The notes beneath the pieces are model-generated. The model saw only the letters and a program-made list of their open reading frames with translations, was not told the DNA's origin and searched no databases. This document shows positions 20,514 to 29,396 of a stretch of DNA of 64,000 nt, piece after piece. This stretch comes from Azoarcus sp. Its GTDB lineage: Bacteria; Pseudomonadota; Gammaproteobacteria; Burkholderiales; Rhodocyclaceae. The stretch covers positions 1 through 64,000 of the forward strand of contig JAIRMC010000143.1 in NCBI GenBank assembly GCA_031258965.1. Direction: 5' to 3'. Every line of letters begins with the position of its first letter. Within the stretch, counting starts at the first letter, position 1. The position numbers were made by a program, and so were the translations under genes.

Positions 20514-21265
20514 AGACAATGCCGCTGGTGTTCCTGCACGGATGGGCGATGACGCCCGCAATCTGGCAGCCGATGGCCGGCGCCCTGGGTGGCGATGCGT
20601 CCGATATTCACATACCCGCCCTGCCCGGCCACGGCGTTGCCACGGCCAACCCCCGGAACAGCCTCGCCGCCTGGGTCGAGGCCCTGGCCCCCGCGCTACC
20701 GCGCGACGCCGTCCTCGTCGGCTGGTCGCTGGGCGCGCTGCTCGCGCTCGAACTCGCCCGCGTCCGGCCCCGACAAGTCGCCCGGCTGGCGCTCATCGGG
20801 AGCACGCCCCGCTTCGTCGCAAGCGCCGACTGGCCGCACGGGCTGGACGAAAAGACCGTCTCGGACTTCATCGAAGGCTATGCCCGTGATCCGGCGGCGA
20901 CCCTGCGGCGCTTTCTCATCTTGCAGACCCTCGGCGACGATGCCCGCGATCATCTGTTCCGCAGGCTTTCCGAGGCCGTCTGCGCACCGCGTGACGGACA
21001 AACGCCCAAGGCGCTCGCGGACGGGCTGCACATCCTCGCCGCCACGGATCTCCGCGCTAACCTCGCGGCCATCGAGCAGCCTGTCTGCCTCATCCATGGC
21101 GATGGCGACGCCTTGATGCCGCCCGCCGCCGTCCGCTGGCTTGCTGATACGCTGCCCCGCGCCCGCCTGCGCATGCTGGAAAATCGCGGCCACGCGCCGC
21201 TGGTTTCGGCCCGTGATGAATGCGCGGCGGCAATCCGCGCACACCTGCGCGCGGAACTCGATTGA
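20510..21265 (+). CDS. bioH: Pimeloyl-ACP methyl ester carboxylesterase BioH
   Basis: A 251-residue alpha/beta hydrolase that frees pimeloyl-ACP from its methyl ester. Visible elements are the oxyanion motif FLHGWAM, the nucleophile elbow GWSLGAL, a catalytic Asp in LIHGDGDALMPP and His in NRGHAPL. It starts with GTG at 20510, overlapping the bioF stop by 4 nt (GTGA); ATG 20519 is an alternative. The partner methyltransferase BioC follows 4 nt downstream. Confidence 0.94.
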   Translation: MKTMPLVFLHGWAMTPAIWQPMAGALGGDASDIHIPALPGHGVATANPRNSLAAWVEALAPALPRDAVLVGWSLGALLALELARVRPRQVARLALIGSTPRFVASADWPHGLDEKTVSDFIEGYARDPAATLRRFLILQTLGDDARDHLFRRLSEAVCAPRDGQTPKALADGLHILAATDLRANLAAIEQPVCLIHGDGDALMPPAAVRWLADTLPRARLRMLENRGHAPLVSARDECAAAIRAHLRAELD

Positions 21266-21269
21266 AACC

Positions 21270-22052
21270 ATGGCCGCCCTTGCCCGCAAACACGAAATCC
21301 GCCGCGCGTTCGACCGCGCCGCCGCCACTTACGACGCCGCCGCCCGCGTACAGCGCGAAGCGGCGGCGCGCCTGGATGCTTTCGCGCGGACACCGCCGCA
21401 AACCGTGCGTTGCGTGCTCGACGCCGGTTGCGGCACCGGGTGGGCGCTGCCCGGACTGGCGGCGCGCTTTCCCCAGGCGTGCCGGATCGCGCTCGATTTT
21501 TCCCCCGCGATGCTTGCCCGCGCCCGCGCCTTCGACGCCCTGCCCCTGTGCGCCGACATCGAACGCCTGCCGCTCGCCGACGCCACGGTCGACCTCTACT
21601 GGTCGAACCTCGCCCTGCAATGGTGCGACCCGGCCAGGGCGCTCGCCGAAGCCGCCCGTGTGCTCAAACCAAGCGGCACGGCGTGGATTGCCACGCTCGG
21701 ACCACAAACCCTGCACGAATTGCGCGCCGCCTTCGCCGCCGTGGATGACGATGTTCACGTCATCAATTTCGTCGACATCGCCCGCTGGTTTGCCATCGCC
21801 AGGGCCGCGGGCTTCGCCATCGAAGCGCACGGACAGACCCTGCTTTACGAGATCGCCGCCGATTTGCGCGAACTCCTTGGTAACATCAAGGCTATTGGTG
21901 CGCGCACCGTCGGCGAAAAACGGCGGCGGCGACCACTCGGACGGCGCGGCTGGCAAATACTCCAGTCCGCCTACGAAACGTTCCGCCGCCCCGGCGGCGC
22001 ACTGCCCGCGACCTACGATCTGATCCTGCTCGCCTTGAGGAAGCCTGTATGA
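21270..22052 (+). CDS. bioC: Malonyl-ACP O-methyltransferase BioC
   Basis: A SAM-dependent methyltransferase of 260 residues that methylates malonyl-ACP to start the disguised fatty-acid route to pimelate. Motif I is DAGCGTGWALP. Others are the post-I acidic region ADIERLPLAD and WSNLALQWCDP, characteristic of BioC. The N-terminal AFDRAAATYDAAARVQ segment is also typical. ATG 21270 was chosen because the upstream part of the frame is the shadow of bioH. It overlaps bioD by 4 nt. Confidence 0.95.
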   Translation: MAALARKHEIRRAFDRAAATYDAAARVQREAAARLDAFARTPPQTVRCVLDAGCGTGWALPGLAARFPQACRIALDFSPAMLARARAFDALPLCADIERLPLADATVDLYWSNLALQWCDPARALAEAARVLKPSGTAWIATLGPQTLHELRAAFAAVDDDVHVINFVDIARWFAIARAAGFAIEAHGQTLLYEIAADLRELLGNIKAIGARTVGEKRRRRPLGRRGWQILQSAYETFRRPGGALPATYDLILLALRKPV

Positions 22053-22726
22053 CGGCATTCCGCGCCTGGTTTATCACCGGAACCGATACCGGCGTCGGCA
22101 AGACTGCCGTAGCCTGCGCCCTCATCCATGCCGCGCGCGCGCAAGGATTCGCCGCCCTCGGCATGAAGCCGGTCGCGGCGGGAACACAGCAAATCGGAAA
22201 CGAACAGATCAACGAAGACACCGCCCGCCTGCGCGCGGCCAGCAGCTTCGACCCCGGCCCAAACCTCATCACCCCCTATTGCCTGCGCGCCCCCGCCTCG
22301 CCGCACATCGCGGCGGAAGACGAAAACATCCGCATCGAACCGCCACGCATCCGCCAAGCTTTCGACGCGCTGCGGCAGCGTTGCGAGCGCCTGTTCGTCG
22401 AAGGCGTGGGCGGCCTGCTCGCGCCGCTGGGCCAACGCCTCGACGCCTCGGCCATCGCCCATGAACTGGGCCTGCCTGTCATCCTCGTCACCGGCCTGCG
22501 CCTGGGCTGCATCAATCACGCACTGCTCACCGCCGAAGCCATCGCCGCGCGCGGCCTGCCTCTGGCGGGTTGGATCGCCAACGCCCTGGAGCCGGAAATG
22601 CCGCGCCTGTTTGAGAATATCGACGCCCTGCGCCAGCGCATCGACGCACCGCTCTTGGGCACACTACCGCATACCCCCGGCGCAGCCCCCGCCGCGCTGG
22701 CACCTTTCGTCTCACTACCTGTTTAA
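22049..22726 (+). CDS. bioD: ATP-dependent dethiobiotin synthetase BioD
   Basis: Carboxylates and cyclises DAPA to dethiobiotin. The 225-residue protein has the P-loop GTDTGVGKTAV at the N-terminus, MKPVAAGTQ with the substrate-binding lysine, and VEGVGGLLAPL. It overlaps bioC by 4 nt (ATGA). bioB, for the last step, is not in the window. The TPR gene starts 13 nt downstream and may be read from the same transcript. Confidence 0.96.
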   Translation: MTAFRAWFITGTDTGVGKTAVACALIHAARAQGFAALGMKPVAAGTQQIGNEQINEDTARLRAASSFDPGPNLITPYCLRAPASPHIAAEDENIRIEPPRIRQAFDALRQRCERLFVEGVGGLLAPLGQRLDASAIAHELGLPVILVTGLRLGCINHALLTAEAIAARGLPLAGWIANALEPEMPRLFENIDALRQRIDAPLLGTLPHTPGAAPAALAPFVSLPV

Positions 22727-22739
22727 CACGAGGTCAAGC

Positions 22740-24161
22740 ATGAACACGGAAAACACCACCGAACACGCTGGAAACACCACCGAACACGCTGGAAACACCG
22801 CCGAACACGCCGGAGATACCGCCGAACAAGCCGGAAACACCTCCGAACACGCTGGAGATACCACCGAACAAACAAAGAACACGACCGGGCAGGCAGAGAA
22901 CGCCGCCGAGCAGGCAGAGAACGCCGCCGAGCAACCGGAGGCGACAACCCTCACCCCTCGAACGACCCTTGCTTCAGACTCAATGATCCGCGCCCTCGAC
23001 ACAACCACGCTTGCCGTCGGCGCGACAAGCTCCGCGCCGGATACGGCAGCCTCCGTGACGGACACCGTCGCCGCCGCGGCGGACGCGCGGGACAAAGACA
23101 AAAAACCGGGACTGGCGTCATACATCCCCATACTGCTCATTGCCGCCATCGCCATTGCCGCCGCCGTGGTCTTCAACCTGAATCTACAGACCGAGGATGT
23201 GCCGGAAAACCTCTCCCTGCCAACGGAACCGATCATACCCGCGCCGCTCGAAGAACTTCCCATGGAAACCCTGTTGCAAGACCTCGGCCCCAAACAGACG
23301 CCCGAGGACGCGCCGCCGAAACCCGAACCCAGGATAATGCCCCACGCCAAATTCGACGAACTCAACAGAGAAGCCCAAACCTTCAGCGAAACCGCCGAAA
23401 AGTATTACCGGCAGGGAGATTGTGCCAATGCATTGGCCTTTCACCGAAAAGCCCTCGTCAATTTTGAATCGGCGCTTGGGCATCTCACGAAACAACTGCC
23501 GCTATTCGAGGAAAAGCTCGGCCCGGATCACGACACCACAGCCAAAACACGGACCAATATCGCCCAGATGCGGAACATCGTTGCCTCCACCAACAGCAAT
23601 ATCGGCGAAGCGCACCGTTGCCAGAAGCAATACACGCAGGCATTGAAATGGTTCCAGCAAGCCCTGGCGATCCAGGAAAATTCAAAAGACGCCAACACGG
23701 CCACGACCTACAACAACATCGCGCTCGTCTACGACGACCAGAAAAATTACACGAGGGCGCTGGAGTGGCTCCACAAAGACCTTGCCATCAGCGAAGCGGC
23801 GCAAAATACCGACACGGCCACGACCTACAACAACATCGGCATGGTGCGTTTCCATCAGGGCAACATTGCCGACGCGCTGGAATGGTACCGAAAAGCCCTG
23901 GCGATCCAGGAAAAACGCCTGGGCGCGGATTCCCCCGACGCCGCCATCATTCGCGGCAACATCGGCGAAGCCTATCGCACGCAAGGCGATGACGAAAACG
24001 CGCTCACCGAACTTTTAAGCGCATACCGGACGCTCGTGACCCAATATGGCGAGAACAACCGGCATACCCGCGCGGTCAGGGGAAACCTGGCGCGCGCCTA
24101 CGACAAGACCGGCAATACGCAACCTTTCGCTGCATGGCTTGCCCAAAACCTGTCTCAATAG
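22740..24161 (+). CDS. Membrane-anchored TPR protein with N-terminal heptapeptide repeats
   Basis: No named family. The 473-residue protein starts at ATG 22740 (SD GAGGT). Residues 5-67 are nine heptapeptides of the form (N/D)T.E(H/Q)AG, degenerating to NAAEQAE. A low-complexity Thr/Ala stretch follows, then one transmembrane helix (YIPILLIAAIAIAAAVVF, about 125-142), a proline-rich linker, and at least four kinesin-light-chain-type TPR units (about 220-455; TYNNIALVYDDQKNYTRALEW, QALAIQE). With K/D residues before the helix the N-terminus is probably cytoplasmic and the TPR domain periplasmic. It has the same C-terminal ending (QPFAAWL) as the next gene, so they are paralogues. Confidence 0.8.
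   Translation: MNTENTTEHAGNTTEHAGNTAEHAGDTAEQAGNTSEHAGDTTEQTKNTTGQAENAAEQAENAAEQPEATTLTPRTTLASDSMIRALDTTTLAVGATSSAPDTAASVTDTVAAAADARDKDKKPGLASYIPILLIAAIAIAAAVVFNLNLQTEDVPENLSLPTEPIIPAPLEELPMETLLQDLGPKQTPEDAPPKPEPRIMPHAKFDELNREAQTFSETAEKYYRQGDCANALAFHRKALVNFESALGHLTKQLPLFEEKLGPDHDTTAKTRTNIAQMRNIVASTNSNIGEAHRCQKQYTQALKWFQQALAIQENSKDANTATTYNNIALVYDDQKNYTRALEWLHKDLAISEAAQNTDTATTYNNIGMVRFHQGNIADALEWYRKALAIQEKRLGADSPDAAIIRGNIGEAYRTQGDDENALTELLSAYRTLVTQYGENNRHTRAVRGNLARAYDKTGNTQPFAAWLAQNLSQ
22752..22940 (+). repeat. In-frame 21-bp coding repeat (nine heptapeptides)
   Basis: Nine consecutive 21-bp units encode NTTEHAG-type heptapeptides at the N-terminus of the TPR protein. The first five units are nearly identical at DNA level (AACACCACCGAACACGCTGG); the last four drift to GAG/CAG codons. 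Unit number could change by slippage without breaking the frame. Confidence 0.9.
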
Positions 24162-24170
24162 GAGAGCGTC

Positions 24171-25274
24171 GTGAAGTTTTTTCCGAATTGCCTGGGCGCC
24201 CTTTTCGCCGCGACCCTTCTCGCCGGCTGCGCCATCACCGGCGACCCTGCTGACACATCATCCCCGCAGACCGCTGGGACGGCGGCATCCGACGCAAAAG
24301 ACGCCGCCGCCTACGAAAACGAAGCGCGGGAACGCCACGAACGGGGCGACGCCGCCGGTGCGTTGGAAGCGTACCGGCAAGCCCTGGCAATTCGGGAAAA
24401 AACGCTGGGCGCGTACCACCCCGATGTCGCCGCGAGTTGCGACGACATCGCCCTGCTTCATATCGGCCAGGGCGAATACGCGCAAGCACAGGCGTGGTAC
24501 CAGCAATCGCTGATAATCCGGCAAAAGGCGCTGGGCGCGGATCACCCCGACGTCGCCGCGGCCCATGACAACCTCGCCTGGGTCGACCTCAGCAAGGGAG
24601 ATTACGCCAAAGCCATAGAGCAATACCAGCAGGCACTGGCGATACGGAAAGCCATCATCGACGGCGACCAGGCCGACACCATCAAGACCCACAAACAGAT
24701 TGCCAGCGTCTATCACCGCCAGGGCGACTACCCCAACGCGCTGGCGTGGTACCAAAAGGCGCTGGAAGTCCGCGAGCGCGTACAAGGGCCGGCGCACCCG
24801 GACACGCGCAAGGACTACAACTTCATCGCCGCCATCCATGACAGCCAGGGCGACCATGCCAACGCGCTGGCGTGGTACCAGAAGCTCCTGGCGATCCAGG
24901 AAAGCGTCGCCGGTCAGGACCACCCCGAGACCGCGGTCATCTACAACAACATTGCCACGGCGTACAGCAACCAGAACGACTACAGGAACGCCCTGGCATG
25001 GTACGAAAAAGCTGCGGCGACCAACGAAAAAGCCTTGGGCGCGGAACATCCCCACACCGCCGCGATCCGCAACAACATTGCAAAGGTTCACTACAACCGG
25101 GGCGAATATAGCAAGGCCCTCGCGGAATGCCTGACCGCCTACAAAAACATCGCGGCCAACCTGGGCGAAGCCCACCCGAACGCCCAGTTGGTCAAAGCCA
25201 ATCTGGAAGAAATCTACCGCGCGCTCAACCAGCCCAAGCCTTTCAGTCAATGGCTCGACGAAGCCCTGCGCTGA
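24171..25274 (+). CDS. TPR lipoprotein, kinesin-light-chain type
   Basis: A 367-residue predicted lipoprotein (LLAGC lipobox, Cys about 20; GTG start with AGGAG). After a short linker it is almost entirely TPR: about seven 42-residue units with the signature A.WYQ(K/Q)(A/S)L.I(R/Q)..LGADHPD.A. found in kinesin-light-chain/NPHP3-type repeats. The C-terminus (QPKPFSQWLDEAL) matches that of the upstream membrane-anchored paralogue 9 nt away. The pair probably forms one operon and may act as a periplasmic scaffold; the partner is unknown. Confidence 0.82.
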   Translation: MKFFPNCLGALFAATLLAGCAITGDPADTSSPQTAGTAASDAKDAAAYENEARERHERGDAAGALEAYRQALAIREKTLGAYHPDVAASCDDIALLHIGQGEYAQAQAWYQQSLIIRQKALGADHPDVAAAHDNLAWVDLSKGDYAKAIEQYQQALAIRKAIIDGDQADTIKTHKQIASVYHRQGDYPNALAWYQKALEVRERVQGPAHPDTRKDYNFIAAIHDSQGDHANALAWYQKLLAIQESVAGQDHPETAVIYNNIATAYSNQNDYRNALAWYEKAAATNEKALGAEHPHTAAIRNNIAKVHYNRGEYSKALAECLTAYKNIAANLGEAHPNAQLVKANLEEIYRALNQPKPFSQWLDEALR

Positions 25275-25316
25275 CGCGCCGCGAATGCCGGGAAACCCCC
25301 GAGCGTCAGCCGGACG

Positions 25317-25916
25317 TCAGGACAAGGTGCGCCGTTCGGCCAGCGCCTGGGCGATGGTGCCGATGTCAACGTGTTCGAGTTCGCCGCCGACCGGCACGCC
25401 GCGCGAGAGACGGCTGACCGTCAGGCCGCGCGCGGTGAGCAGCGTGGCGAGGGTGGCGGCGGTGACTTCGCCTTCGTTGGTGAAGTTGGTGGCAAGGATG
25501 ACTTCCCGCACCCGGCCGTCGTCGGCGCGGGCAAGCAGGCGATCCAGCCCCAGTTCGCGCGGGCCGATGCCGTCGAGCGGCGAGAGGCGGCCCATCAGTA
25601 CGTAGTAAAGGCCGTCGTAGGAGTGGGTCTGCTCAATCATCGCCAGATCGGCGGGCGTTTCGACCACGCACAGGCGGCTCGCGTCGCGGCGGGGATTGGC
25701 GCAGCGCGCGCAGATTTCTTCTTCGGAAAAAGTGTTGCAACACGCGCAGTGGCACAGCGTCGACAGCGCGCGCTCCACGGCCCGCGCCAGCCGCGCCGCG
25801 TTCTTGCGGTCGTGTTGCAGCAAGTGGTGCGCCATGCGTTGTGCCGAGCGCGGCCCCACGCCGGGCAAGCAGCGCAGGGCCGCAATCAGTTCGTCGAGAC
25901 TCGAAGGCGCGGCCAT
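25317..25916 (-). CDS. recR: Recombination protein RecR
   Basis: A 199-residue protein that loads RecA with RecFO at gaps. It shows the helix-hairpin-helix [16 protein letters not shown] at the N-terminus, a four-cysteine zinc finger ([16 protein letters not shown]) and a Toprim domain ([30 protein letters not shown]). Its start codon overlaps the ybaB stop by one base. Last gene of dnaX-ybaB-recR and convergent with the TPR lipoprotein gene 42 nt away. Confidence 0.97.
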   Translation of the reverse strand: MAAPSSLDELIAALRCLPGVGPRSAQRMAHHLLQHDRKNAARLARAVERALSTLCHCACCNTFSEEEICARCANPRRDASRLCVVETPADLAMIEQTHSYDGLYYVLMGRLSPLDGIGPRELGLDRLLARADDGRVREVILATNFTNEGEVTAATLATLLTARGLTVSRLSRGVPVGGELEHVDIGTIAQALAERRTLS

Positions 25917-26239
25917 CAGAATGGCATCTTGAGTCCCGGCGGCAGGTTGAGTCCGGCAGTGAAGCCGGACATCCTTTCCTGGGTGACGCTTTCCACCTTG
26001 TGTACCGCGCTGTTGACCGCCGCCGCCACCAAGTCTTCGAGCATTTCGCGGTCGTCCATGACCGAGGGGTCGATGTTGACCCGCCGCACCTCGTATTTTC
26101 CGGTCATGGTGACTTTGACCATGCCCGCGCCGGATTCGCCTTCGATTTCGAGCGCCGCGATCTGGTCCTGCATTTTTTTCATGTTTTCCTGCATCTGCTG
26201 GGCCTGCTTCATCAGGCCGCCAATTCCGCCTTTCATCAT
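25916..26239 (-). CDS. ybaB: Nucleoid-associated protein YbaB/EbfC
   Basis: A 107-residue DNA-binding protein of the YbaB/EbfC family. The start is glycine-rich ([17 protein letters not shown]), the helical first half runs to about residue 35, and a beta-hairpin contains [19 protein letters not shown]. An SD (AAGGAG) precedes two adjacent ATG codons. It sits 49 nt downstream of dnaX. Confidence 0.95.
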   Translation of the reverse strand: MMKGGIGGLMKQAQQMQENMKKMQDQIAALEIEGESGAGMVKVTMTGKYEVRRVNIDPSVMDDREMLEDLVAAAVNSAVHKVESVTQERMSGFTAGLNLPPGLKMPF

Positions 26240-26288
26240 TCGATGGCTCCTTGGTGGATAAGAGTGTGCTGTGACGCTGTATGGAGGG

Positions 26289-28079
26289 TTATAACAGTCT
26301 GACCGTGTTTTCGCTCAGGCTGGCGTCGAAACGCTCGATCAGCCCGAGTACGAAGGGGTCGCGTTCGAGCGCCGCCATGGCCTGGGCGTGGCGTTCGCGG
26401 CGGTCGAGTTCGTCGCGTTGCGCGGGGGTTTGTCCGGCAATGGCGCCGATTTCGATGTGCAGTTTCATCGGACGGCCAAGGGCGCGGGCCAGGTCGCTTT
26501 CGATGCGCGCGGGCACCGTGCCGTTGATTTCGAGCAGGTGGCGATGGGTGTCCGAGAGGCGCAGGCGCAGGTCGTCGCCCGCGCGGCCGATCCATTCGCA
26601 ATGTTGCGCCAGTTCGCGCGCCAGTCCGGAGAGTCCGAGCGCCTGCACGGTTCCGCGCCAGTCGCCGCGCGAGAGAGCCGCCGCGACCGCCGTTTCGCCG
26701 TCGGCAGGGCCGCTTTGGGCGGCGGGTTCCCGCGACAAGGCGTTTACGTCCATGTTTCCTTCCCGGTCGGCGCGCATGCTGGCCGAATCGGGAAGATGGA
26801 TCGCGGCTTCGGGCGGCAGGCTTTCCCATGGCGGTACGTCGTCGGCAGGCTCCGGCCTGGGGGCGGGCGTCCGCGCCGGGGCAAGGGCGGGAATCGCCAT
26901 TGTCTTTTTTTCCGCCACGGGCGCAATGGGCGAAACCGGCGGCTTCCAGGCCGCGCCGTCTGGGCCGCCGCCCGCCGGGGGCATGCCGGGCGGCGGTTGT
27001 TCGGGGCGGAAGGCCAGGAGCCGCAACAGGCTCATGGTGAAGCCGGTATATTCGTCGGGCGCGAGCGCCAGTTCGTCGCGCCCGTGAATGGCGATCTGGT
27101 AGGCGAGTTGCAGGTATTCGGCGTCGAACCGCCCGGCATGGATGGAAAGTTGCGCGCGCTCGCCTTCGTCGGCCACGGCGGCGGGCGCGAACTGTACCAG
27201 CGCGATCCGCGCCAGCAGCGTCGCCAGCGCCTGCAAGGCGGCATCGAAGGACAGACTGCGCGCTTCCATGCCGTCGGCCACGGCGACCAGGGCGTCGGCG
27301 TCGCCCGCGGCCAGCGCATCGAGAATCGCGTAAAGGTGATCGTCGCCCACGGTGCCGAGCATGAGCGTGACCTGTTCTTCGCGCACTTGGCCCGCGCCAT
27401 GGGCGATGGCTTGGTCGAGCAATGAGAGCGCATCCCGCATCGAACCATTGGCGGCGCGCGCAAGGTGGCGCAGCGCGCCCGGCTCGAACGTTACGCCCTC
27501 GGCTTCGAGTATGCGCGCGAGGTGCCCGGTGATCTGCCCCGACGGCATCTGCTTGAGATTGAATTGCAGGCAGCGCGACAGCACCGTGACCGGGATTTTC
27601 TGCGGATCGGTGGTGGCGAGAATGAATTTGACGTGCTCGGGCGGCTCTTCGAGCGTTTTCAGCATGGCATTGAAGGCATGCCCGGTCAGCATGTGCACTT
27701 CGTCGATCATGTAGACTTTGTAGCGCCCCGCCACCGGCGCATATACGGCGCGGTCGAGCAGCGCCGCCATGTCGTCGACGCCGCGGTTGGAGGCGGCATC
27801 CATTTCGACGTAATCGGGAAAGCGGTCGGCGTCGATGGCGCGGCAGGCATCGCATTGCCCGCAGGGCGTGGCGCTTACGCCGGTTTCACAGTTGAGCGCC
27901 TTGGCGAGAATGCGCGCGATCGTGGTCTTGCCCACCCCGCGCGTGCCGGTGAATAGCCAGGCGTGGTGCAGCCGCCCGGTGGCGAGCGCATGGGAGAGCG
28001 CCCGGACGACGTGCTCCTGCCCGACCAGCGTCTCGAAGGATTTGGGCCGCCACTTGCGCGCCAGTACCTGGTAAGTCAT
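26289..28079 (-). CDS. dnaX: DNA polymerase III subunit tau/gamma DnaX
   Basis: The clamp-loader ATPase, 596 residues as the full-length (tau) product. Walker A GTRGVGKT is at about 45-52; zinc ligands Cys64, Cys73, Cys76 and Cys79; Walker B with MIDEVHML; and the SRC motif ([10 protein letters not shown]) near 170. Domain III ends about residue 360, followed by a Pro/Ala linker and a tau-specific C-terminal domain. An A7 run (A AAA AAG in frame) lies at codons 390-392, just after domain III, where gamma would be expected to end. The 4.5S RNA gene that often precedes dnaX is not seen here. Confidence 0.96.
   Translation of the reverse strand: MTYQVLARKWRPKSFETLVGQEHVVRALSHALATGRLHHAWLFTGTRGVGKTTIARILAKALNCETGVSATPCGQCDACRAIDADRFPDYVEMDAASNRGVDDMAALLDRAVYAPVAGRYKVYMIDEVHMLTGHAFNAMLKTLEEPPEHVKFILATTDPQKIPVTVLSRCLQFNLKQMPSGQITGHLARILEAEGVTFEPGALRHLARAANGSMRDALSLLDQAIAHGAGQVREEQVTLMLGTVGDDHLYAILDALAAGDADALVAVADGMEARSLSFDAALQALATLLARIALVQFAPAAVADEGERAQLSIHAGRFDAEYLQLAYQIAIHGRDELALAPDEYTGFTMSLLRLLAFRPEQPPPGMPPAGGGPDGAAWKPPVSPIAPVAEKKTMAIPALAPARTPAPRPEPADDVPPWESLPPEAAIHLPDSASMRADREGNMDVNALSREPAAQSGPADGETAVAAALSRGDWRGTVQALGLSGLARELAQHCEWIGRAGDDLRLRLSDTHRHLLEINGTVPARIESDLARALGRPMKLHIEIGAIAGQTPAQRDELDRRERHAQAMAALERDPFVLGLIERFDASLSENTVRLL
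26905..26911 (-). promoter_or_regulatory. A7 slippery sequence in dnaX (candidate frameshift/slippage site)
   Basis: On the coding strand the frame reads GCG GAA AAA AAG ACA, so the A-AAA-AAG heptamer of the E. coli dnaX frameshift is present in the same register. A +1-type outcome (or loss of one A) would stop after about 55 codons at 26744. A -1 shift meets no stop until 26236. Programmed use is therefore plausible but not shown. Confidence 0.4.
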
Positions 28080-28105
28080 GGGGGGCGATTCTACCGTGCG
28101 CGCAA

Positions 28106-28136
28106 GACAAAAGGGCGCCGCTCACGCAACGCCCCT
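28106..28136 (-). terminator. Probable terminator of the ubiH-dsbC-glycosidase operon
   Basis: On the minus strand AGGGGCG and CGCCCTTTT flank a 12-nt loop, giving a GC-rich stem followed by a short T-run between the glycosidase stop and the dnaX start. Confidence 0.5.
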
Positions 28137-28157
28137 GGACCGCTCAATACCACCGTC

Positions 28158-29396
28158 TTACTGTTGCCTGTTCCCGCGCACGAGAAAGGGCAGGTTTGCC
28201 GTGGCCGCCTTGCCGCTGGCGTCGCGCACGGTGATGAACAGGCGATAGGCGCCGGGAGTTTCCGGCGCGCGAAAGCGCACGCTGGCGGCGTCGGCGCTGA
28301 GTATTTCGACGCCGACCGCCGCGGGTTCCGGTTCGGCGTCGCCGCCGCCGAGTAGTTGGCTGGCTTCCCGGCGCAACCGCCAGCCGGTGACGAGCGCCTC
28401 GCCGCGCGCATCGACCCCGGCAGAGACGATTTCCCCCGGTGCGAATTCGTCGGCGGCGATGCCGATGCCAAGGATGGTCGGCGCGGGCCGCGCGGGCGGA
28501 CGGCCCCAGGCGGCGGCAAGCGCGTCGGTCATTTCGGTCAGGCTGCCGTCGGCAAGCAAAAGGCCGTGCCAAGTTGCGGTCTGTTCCTGTTTTGCGCCCC
28601 AGAGGAAGGGGAATACGCCGCGTATTTGAGGCTCCTTGCGCAATTCGGCGAGGGTGTGGCGGAAGTAGGCGGCTTTTTCGCGGCTAGTGAGTTCGACCGG
28701 CGCGCCCCAGGGTTTGCGCCCCGCCTGCCATTGCCCGAGCGGGCCGAGTTCGGTGATGAGCAGAGGTTTGGCGATGCCCGCGGCACGCATGCGTTCTCCG
28801 AGGCCCGTGGCCGCACCGGCATAGAGATTGATGCCGACGAGGTCGATATTGGCGCAGCAGGCGGCGAGCGGCCCGAGGCGTTCGGGGCCGCCGTCGGCAA
28901 CGGTCATTAGCGTGGGGTGGACGGGGTCGAGCGCCTTGATCACGCCGCCCAGGCGGTCGACTTCGCGCCACGCGGGCAACGGGTCGGGCATTTCGTGTTC
29001 GACTTCGTTGCCGATGCCCCAGGCCAGCAGCGCCGGATGCTTGCGATGGCGGCGGACGAATTCGCGGATGCGCGTTTCTTGCGCGGCGACGGCCTTCGGG
29101 TCGTCGAGACGAAAGCCGTGCCGCGGCAGGCCGACATGAAGCCCCATGACGACGCCCAGGCCGAGCCTGCGCGCTTCGTCGAGCACCCAGACGTCTTTTT
29201 CGCCATAGACGCGCACTGCTTTTGCGCCCGAGGCGGCGAGCTTTTCCAGCGCGGCGCGGTCGCCCGCGAAGGTTGCGCCTTGCCATGGCATGGCGGGGGA
29301 CGGTTCCGCCGCCATGGCAAAAGACATTGTTGCCAGCAAGGACAGGGCAAGGAGGCGGCGCAGGTTCTGGCCGGGTCTCGTCCGCGCGCCGTTCAT
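28158..29396 (-). CDS. Secreted clan GH-A glycoside hydrolase-like protein
   Basis: The 412-residue product has a signal peptide (LLALSLLATMSFAMA, cleavage near AMA-AEP) and a TIM-barrel of the GH2/GH5 type. The acid/base glutamate is in WGIGNEVEHE and the likely nucleophile in LLITELGPLG, at the expected separation. A beta-sandwich-like C-terminal domain (about 305-410) ends the protein. Substrate cannot be inferred. It overlaps dsbC by 4 nt, so it is co-transcribed with ubiH-dsbC, an unusual partner that suggests an envelope role. Confidence 0.75.
   Translation of the reverse strand: MNGARTRPGQNLRRLLALSLLATMSFAMAAEPSPAMPWQGATFAGDRAALEKLAASGAKAVRVYGEKDVWVLDEARRLGLGVVMGLHVGLPRHGFRLDDPKAVAAQETRIREFVRRHRKHPALLAWGIGNEVEHEMPDPLPAWREVDRLGGVIKALDPVHPTLMTVADGGPERLGPLAACCANIDLVGINLYAGAATGLGERMRAAGIAKPLLITELGPLGQWQAGRKPWGAPVELTSREKAAYFRHTLAELRKEPQIRGVFPFLWGAKQEQTATWHGLLLADGSLTEMTDALAAAWGRPPARPAPTILGIGIAADEFAPGEIVSAGVDARGEALVTGWRLRREASQLLGGGDAEPEPAAVGVEILSADAASVRFRAPETPGAYRLFITVRDASGKAATANLPFLVRGNRQQ

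Noticed and set aside
22752-22940. CRISPR-like direct repeats
   Set aside because: In-frame coding repeats of exactly seven codons with no spacers.
26236-27855. A 539-codon arginine-rich frame overlapping dnaX
   Set aside because: It is the -1 frame of dnaX; retained only as the possible product of slippage, not as a gene.
28080-28157. 4.5S RNA gene expected upstream of dnaX
   Set aside because: The conserved GGTCAGGTCCGGAAGGAAGC core is absent on either strand; only a terminator-like hairpin is present.
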